This document shows positions 53,601 through 62,600 of a DNA stretch of 64,000 nucleotides, piece by piece. Source of the stretch: Gyrodactylus bullatarudis (taxonomy: Eukaryota > Platyhelminthes > Monogenea > Gyrodactylidea > Gyrodactylidae); contig SSNU01000074.1 of the NCBI GenBank assembly GCA_012064415.1, positions 67,397 to 131,396 of the forward strand, given 5' to 3'. A model generated the notes under the pieces. That model had not been told where the DNA came from, did not search any database, and saw only the letters and a program-made list of their open reading frames with translations. Position numbers and translations under genes: made by a program. Position 1 is the stretch's first letter. The number at the start of each line of letters is the position of its first letter.

Positions 53601-56600
53601 AATGAGCCGTCCTTTATCCGAGTGATTGAGCCAGGCTGCCTGAATGAAGCTCTAAAGGATTTCAGTCTCCTTTTAGAATTCAATGAACCGGGGACAATTC
53701 CAGAACCACAATTGATTGCTTCGCTCTTGGATTTGGTAGGTTGACTGATTTGATTTTGAGTCATAAATTAATACAGTTATATTAATCCTGAAAATTTTAT
53801 CTCCTGATAGCTTAGATTTTGACTTGAGTATGGCATTTTTTATCAAAAATTGAAATTGCACCATATTCTTGTTTAATATAATATTTTCCAGATTTTTTCC
53901 TTGAAAAAATTGAGATTCCCAACTTTATCTTTTCACAGGAAGCTCCAGTGATATCAAGAGCTTGCATTTATATCGAGTTGGCCTTATTTGTCAACCGATG
54001 TAATCGAGGAGAATTTGCTAGCTGGATGAAATTCAATTTCCCCTCATCCTTTCGTCTTTCCTCGGTTGATAATAAAACTTCTCAATCGATGAGCAGTTCA
54101 TCTTTTCAAAAGTCCACTGGAAGATTATTTCATTCTTGGGCAGATGTGAGCTATTTCCTTTTAATTATAGTTATTATTTTGTATTATTTGTAATGGTAAA
54201 ATATAAATCATAAATTTTGTTATCATTTCTGATGAATTAATCAGAGAATAAAAGTTGGTTCGCTTGCTTCCTGGCCAAGTTATCTTCCTGTCTATATATA
54301 CACATTGTATATACTGGCATCACTATAGAAAGGTGTGGCACTAAATTATTAGTGATTTTAATCTGAAAATAATTTGATTTTTCTCAATCTTACGGTGAAA
54401 GTGAAAAAATAATAAACAGAAAAACAATACAAAAGCTGGTTTGATATGAAAATTAGAATTAGAATTTATAAAAATTCTAAAAGAAGGTGATCTGAAAAAT
54501 TTAGTTTTACTTGATTTCAGAGAAAAAAACATTTCAACATAATTTTCACAGAATAATTAGTACAAAGTCCCAAGCCTTCGACAAATTAAAGTTCTCGTAC
54601 ATTGTTAACAAACTAATTTCTGTTAATATTGATAGATCAATAATTAACCTGGTTATTCTCTTCTTAACAAGAAGAAAACAACGAGTTAAGTTTAACTCAG
54701 ACGTTAGCTCCTCTAGATTGATAACATCTGGGGTCCCTCAGGGATCAGCATTAGGTCCTCTGCTCTTCAACCTCTGTTTAGCTGACATTCAAATGCCTAG
54801 TAATCTTGGTAAAATATTTAAGTATGCCGATGATCTGAAATTTGTATATCCAGTTAAAAACATGGTTGATATACTTGCTATCAACAATTTTTTTTCATTA
54901 CTGAAGACATCTCTTGAAAAAATGGGACTGGAAATTAATAGGAACAAGTGCAAAATAATGACCCCAATCAATCTCCCTGAACCCTTCCTCTCTAATCTTC
55001 ATTTACCTGGTGAATTTGTTTCATCCACTATTGATCTTGGTTTTGAGATTGACTCTTCCCTTAAAATTGCACCTCTTACAAAAATTAATCACCTTAAAAC
55101 TGTTTGCTACATAATCAATCGTTTCACTAATACCAGGGATCTGAAGATACTAGCTTTCAAGTGTTTTGCACTTCCTCACTTTGATTATGTAGCTCCTCTT
55201 CTACCCTTCATTTCGAACTCTGCTTCCCTTGAATTAGAAAGAGTTCAGTATAGATTCCTGCACTATTTATACCCCACCCTTGACTCTTATAACGCCTTGA
55301 TTATAACATCAGGTCTTGATCCAATTTGGATTCGTAGAATAGCTTTTATCGTTAAGACTTTCTCCAATAGCTCATCTTTGGCTCCGGTGAGCTATGCACT
55401 TAGGAACCCATCTTTCACTTATCATTATCTACTCTCTACCTATAGACTCCTTGACTCCATTTTTGAATTTCGTGATTGTGATGATCTATCAAATTTAAAA
55501 ATAATAATTTCTTATATAAGAGAAAAACTTAATTATTCCTTTACCCTTCTCAAATCTGAACTTCATTTAAAAAATTAATCCTCTGTTTTTGGGATCTTAC
55601 ATTTTTTGAAAAGTTTATCCATGGTACTCCGTTAACAGTGCTTTTTGCTGAGTTTACGTTCTTGTGAGTTTGGATTTTCTGCAGTAGCTCATGATGTTGT
55701 GCAAATGAGGCATGGAGTATTCGCAGTTCATTAGCAGTCTTACATCATAAGAAGAACTGTATATGAACACTCATTATCTGCTCAGAATTTTCCATTTTAC
55801 AGATCTATTCTATTTATTTTTATTTTTATATAATAAATGTCGCTATTTCAAACCAAAAAAAAAGTCTAGAATGGACACTGAATCTTCGACCCGGTTTTTG
55901 CAGCAGTTCATTATATAAAACGCTCAAGATTAATTTTTTAGATCATGAATAGAAGAAAATTTCGAATTTTGTTCATAGAGGTTGAAATAAGGTTCGATTT
56001 ACTATGATAATCACGAATTTTTGTCAACTTTTTCAAGTAAATTTGAGTTTCTTTATTTGATGCTCCAATATCAGCATTTAAATGCTTCAAATATTCGAAA
56101 TTGATGAAATTTTTGAGCTTATAATTCAAGAAATGGCCTAATTTTTAAAGAAATTTTTCTAATCCTAACAACTAATGGGCTCATTCCATCATGAAATTTT
56201 GAAAAATTTCTCCTGACCTTCGATGAGTAAAATATTGAATTTATTTTTTGTAAAAATACTCTTCTTTATCTCATATAGGTTTATTTAGTTCAATGAAGCA
56301 GTTCTAAAAAAGAGATTTGGAGAACCCATTTATGAATTCTTTCTTTTCTAAATGTAAACGCATAATATATATTTCTCCAGATGGTATCTAAATTAGATAG
56401 CCTAAAAGATATTACATCAGATGTTTCTTAAAGTTCCATGTCCATTTAATAGTGATTAATGTCAGTACGTTTTTGACTTAAACAGGGAAATAAGAAAGCT
56501 GGAGCATTTATCAAAACTTATGGCTTTGATGACATCTTCCAAGTGTGTATGACCACAATGGGCCTAAACATATGTACAAATAGATTTAATTTTACTAAAT

Positions 56601-59600
56601 ATTTATTGAAGATAGAATAGAATAGACTAGGACCTAAAAGGGTTAAACCTGAAAATTTATCAAATATTGTGTAAATAACAATAATTCTCATATTAATGAT
56701 TTCTAATGAAATTTTTTTTATCAACTAGCGTTATTGTAAACTCAAAGTTACATCATAAATCGATAGAGTACATTGTATTTTGAATTTCCGACCAACTTCT
56801 ATATACCTATTCTGTATACCTATTAATCAATTGAATGGCGGCAATTATTTCCTTACCCATCTATCGTACATTATTTTATGTACATTAACTTATTTTCCCG
56901 TAACAAATGGACTCGCATCATTTTCATCATAGACTTTTACAGCAATAAATTAAAGCAGGAATATTCATCTTATCACCAAAAGAATCCTTTTTTCTTTCTA
57001 AAAGATAAATTTGCATACTGAAATGAATCTTGAATTTCCAACGAAAAAATAAACTGTACCGAGATAGTTGTCCAGATTAAGTAACCAAGTGCAAAGAATC
57101 CATTTTCTTCTCTACATATTACTCCTTGAGAAATAACTAGAGTTATATAACTGATAATCAGCTTGATTATTATTTCTCTAATCTTGAGTTAGGTGGAGGG
57201 GGTTTGGCTTGGGACACATAACGTGAAGGGGAAAAATAAATTATAGGTTACAGAAATCTGTTCAGGTGGAAAATACTCCTTATGAATAATAATCTTTCTC
57301 GTTTCTTTCTTACAATCTGAACAGCATCAACAACAAAAGAAATAACACACTTGCTTGGGAAAAATTAAACAAGAATACTTACTCAAAAATTACAAGCAAA
57401 CAATAAATATGACCAAGGGACATTTGATAGGGCAATGGGAACTGATATATAACTAACTGTATAAAAGGATAATAATAATTACATTTGACAATCAAATCAA
57501 AATTATTTCCAATTATGAAAATTATTAATGTGTCTTTTTTTATCTCAGTGTCTGAATTTCAACTATAGTCAGAGATTTGCAATTTCTCAAATGGAACTTG
57601 AAATCTTTAAATTGAATTTCTTCGTTACCAAAACTCACGAGAGAATCTGACTAATACCAACCTGAATGAATTTTATACCTTTTTCAGGTCTAGAGTTCTT
57701 AGAATGAAAAGTTCAATTTTGTATTTTTAGTTTTCTGAAAAAATTAAATTTCTGTTTTGTATAATAAAAAAGTTATGAGTTTTTTCATCAAAAATTAGCT
57801 CATAACTTATGAGTCATAAGTAAGACACAAAAACTACTTACGATGGTATTCTTTATTGATTTTTAATTAGTCATACAAGTGTCCGTATATAGATAATGTG
57901 TGACTGAATGCTACACATGTAATTATAATTATAGACTAAATTAATATTTCACAATCTTTTGCATGGTAAGGGGGACACAATAGTTTTTCCATTTCAAGGT
58001 TTATTTTATATTCTTTGGGGGAGTGAACATTCTCATACACAAAATCTAGTGAAAAAAAATCAAGAAAAACCCCGATTTTTTTGTATTTTGGAAACTGCTA
58101 AAATGTCACCTGTAATTAATTAGTAATTATTAATCGACATTCATGAAAAATGTAGAAAAATTATTTGGGCCAACTTTAATCTGATTTTAAGCTTATAAAA
58201 ATCAATCCCCCTCCCCAATATACGATACCATTCTGATCAGAATTTAATTCTCGATCGAATTTTTTAAAAATTTTTACAATTTTCAATATCGTATTTTTGC
58301 AATTCACTTTCATAAATATGAGCAGGCAAGTTCGTTTTTTAATTTTTTCTTTTTTTTAATTTCTTCTATTTTTCTTTTACCACAATGTCTCCTTATCGTG
58401 AACACAACAAAAAGGTAAGAGCGAAAAAATAGTGAATTTAAATTTGCTGATAGATTTGCTCGAATGGACTAACATATGTCATTAATTCGATAGTAAAATG
58501 AAACTCCGTTTGTACTAAGCCTGCACTATAAAGGGTTTTAAAGTCTAATTTTTAAAAAATTGCTCTTTTCAATTTCGGGCAAGATTATTAATTATAATTA
58601 TCAAAAATATGCAATGCATTTCGTCTGATAACTTTATTCCTAAAAATTAATTTTAAATTTTTTATATATATAATATATATTTCCCCCATCCCTTGTAACC
58701 CTTGTAAGTACCACTTAAGCAACTCATTATTATTCATCTAAGACTCAGAAAATACTTCTTTTACCACCCATTCAATAGGAAATCTATAAATCCCCTAGAA
58801 TATGAAAAAGTATTGAGTAATCAAAGATACACCTGAAGAATTCAAAAAGGGTCAAATTTTGTTAATTCCAGTTTCAAAGAAACTATAATAGAATTCGTTC
58901 AGATTGATATCCGTAGATTCTACAATGAATATGGTGATTTTCAGAGGTATCGATCAATCAATTTGATGGTTATTCAGTAAGACAAAAGGAATGGCTTTGT
59001 TCAGAATTAATTTGAATGAATATAATGAAGAAATTAATTGATATGTATTTCTAGGCTTTATCTTCTCGACTGAATTACTTTATAAGAAGAAACCGGGAAG
59101 TTAACAACAACAAAAAGACATTGGTGAATGCAGATGAAAATTTCCTCGAAGATAATCCTACTTCGCAAGATCAATGTATATTCTCGCTTATGGCAGTTGC
59201 AATGAACCTCTTGATGGAAATCACGGCCTATCTGAGAGAGATGAATTTGAATTTGCCAAAAAAGATGGAAAATACTACCCAAAGTACAAAAACCAATGTT
59301 TCATCACAAAACTCAGGTCAATTTCAAGATGAGAGTAAGTCCTCACGTTTTATGTTAACCAAGATTTGCCCATAAAAATGAATGGGACATCTCAGTCATT
59401 TTGAGTGAACTTGAAGAATTACAAAGAACTAATTAATCGAATTCTGATTGGTTCATGCCTCTTACCTCATGTATCCTTTAATTAGTCAATACATATATAG
59501 TTTGTTATATATTAAATCAATGTTTCTCTACTTCATTGGCTCTCGTGTATTGGTTGAGTATCAATTTCTTTAGATTAGACTATTCGAATGATGGCTTGGT

Positions 59601-62600
59601 TAATTTAAATTTACTAATGAGTAGTTTGTCAAATATAATGGAGCTTAAATTATAACTATTATTGCTTTTTTCTAGGCTCTCTTCATCAAACTAGTGTGTC
59701 TTTGAAAAATGTTCGAAGACGTCTGAGCATTCTTGTCCCGATAATAGCCCATGGATCTAGCCCGAAAAGCGAGCCTCTTGGCAAAGCGATTTCACCTGAT
59801 GAGAAATCTTCTGGCTCATGTGAACATTATTTCGATTGCAATAATGATATTCAACTTAAAACGTGTATGTTTGAGGCAACAATAGTTTAATATACCCAAT
59901 ATTGATCCTTTGTTTCTAATATAGTGAGCGGTAATAACAACAACAACAGGAGAATAAGTTTTGCTTTTTCAGAAGAAAACCGAGAAAGATCTTCATCTGT
60001 TCTAGTAAATAAGGATAGTCGCTCGAAAAAATCTGCAAACAAAAACATTCTAAAGCGTCTGAAGAGTGGTAGCTTCAAACGATCTCCAAAAATGAATTTA
60101 ATCGATGAGACAGTGTTGGATGGCAATAGTTTGAATCCAAACAGTATTGCAAACTCCCTGACAAACTCCAATCAAGATGATAGCCAGTCGAGAATATCCA
60201 GGGCTTGTAGCTCAAGTTACCATGGTGTCAGAACCCAAAGTCTGGCAGAGTATTTTGATGATAACAAACCAAAGAATCCAAATACCACCATTTCTTGGAT
60301 TGCCAATCTTGAAGAATTCGAGCGAGAAAATCTCTCAGATGATGAAATTGTCAACACCAATCGGGGTAGACCCCAGACTAAAAAGTGTGAATCTATTCTA
60401 TCAAAGAAACGTATTTCCTTATCTCGAGAACACCAAGAACCAAATCCGAACAACTTGAACCAGGTTCATTATTCACAGAATTTACCATGGTTGAAGACAG
60501 CCATAGATTTTACCAATCTGTGAGTATATTTTGGCCCATTGAAAATTTACCATGAATATGAAAAAATTCTTTTTCAGAACTGACTTTAGCTGTGATCATG
60601 TTGATGGTTGTTTGTTAAACTGTCATGAACGTCAAGCGAATGACTGCAAGAATTTGATGAAGGCTTTGAATCAAGTTTATTCCTCGGAAATTGAAATTCC
60701 CTTTATCGGATCACTTGGAAAGCATGGCGAACTTTTGAACCAGTTCTCTAACCTTGAAGGGAATCGATCCAACTTTGAGACAGAAATTCAGGACCAAGCT
60801 GACTCAAATGATGAAACGAGCCTGAATTCATCTGATATGGAACAGCCATGTTGTGACGAGACTTCGTGTAGCGGTGTTGAAACTCCTTGCAAAAGCCTAA
60901 GCAATGGTCCTGTCAAACTTCAGAGTGGCTCCATCTACAGCTCTAATATTCAGGATTCAGATTCTCACATTGGCGTGCTTCAGCGCTTGGTCAGTCAGAA
61001 TCAGTATCCCTGGAATATAGATGAGGAAATATCGAAAAAGAATGTTTTCCTACGCTACCTTACCCGAAGAGGCTTCTCAATCAATCAAAACCCAAATAAT
61101 AGAGAGGGAAATATGAATCTTATAGAGAAAATATTTAGCAGATCTATGAGCAGAGGTAATTTGAGGACAAATCAAGATGAAAACATTTTGAATTCAGCAA
61201 ATTTCGGCTTCTCAGTATTTTTATCACTCGGTGAGCTTTAGTTAAAGTCATTTTGAATATTTAAATAAAACTCTAAATTATTATTTCAAGTTGCATCAAA
61301 CTCTGGAGCCCGAAGTAGCCTTACTTCGAATTGTACACATGCAGAGGAAAATTTATCAAATTCAACATTGAAATCAAACAAGAGCCAGTGTCCTTCGCAG
61401 CTGAAAAATTCTCCAGCACTTCGCTATCTAAAATATCAAATTAAAAGTCTTAGGGCCTCAAATCTGAAACTGTTGGCCAAAGGAAGTCTCTTGCTCTCGG
61501 AGAAAAATTTAAAGAATTTAGCTGGGTATTGCTGGGAAGTCTTGCTGGAAACTGACAATGAGTTGACTTCCTTGGCTGCCACAATTATTCTCATTATATC
61601 GATAAAGAGTCCAGAGTTTATTAGAAATTTCATTTTCTGCGAAATGTGTCATCAAAATAAGGATATAAGAACTTTTGCCCTACTGAGATTTCGTACCCTC
61701 TGGAATTGTCGCCATCATTTCTGGTGTAGACTGGAAGATGGAGCTGTCACAAAGTACAAGCTCCCACCACCTTTTATTGAATTTGTTTTACCATCGCCAA
61801 CACTTGGACATCCAGGCGTTGAAGTTCCCAATAGTGCCTGGCAAATTCGTAAAGGTACATCTCCAGAAGAGGTCCAGCTGAAACAAAACGAAACAGCTGT
61901 AAGATTTGCATAATTTTATTTCTAGACAAATTTAACTTTTCCAAATTTAATCCAAATCGAAAGCATTGTAGATTAAAAGACACATATGGGATTACCTCAC
62001 TGATTTTAAATTGATAATTTTTCACAGGAAAAGACCACACCATAATAATTTCAAAAGTAGCATAGGATTCTCATATAGTTGTTTATTATTTAGATTAATA
62101 GCCTGAGACTGAAAATTTCATAATTTAGCATAGAAAAAAATCTCTGCCTGAAGCCTACTGTTGAACAGTCTTTAGACAGCACCTGTTCCAAGTAAATGAA
62201 AGTTTTATCATGTTCAAGGTGTTTGATGAAGTATTGGGGCAAAAAATCATGCAGTTATTGCCCAAATTATTGGCTTTGATGAACCAAAAAATTCAAATTA
62301 ATCATAAAAAATCTCAAAAATTTATCATATGAAAGAATAGCTTCAATAGATTCAGTATTTTTTTCTGATTCAACCATCTCTAATAGAAAAGTTGTAAACC
62401 TTAGGTATTATTGGAAGCATTTTACTGAGGACCAAAGTCTGACCAAGATATTGAACTAAAAATAGGGTAGAATACACCAAAAATATCAAAAAGCTTTATT
62501 AAAATCCTTCTGACGCAGAACGACTTCAAAATTTAATTTTGTTCTTGACCATTTTGAGTGTTTTGTGAATAAAGTAAATTCCCATCTTCATGTCGACTAG

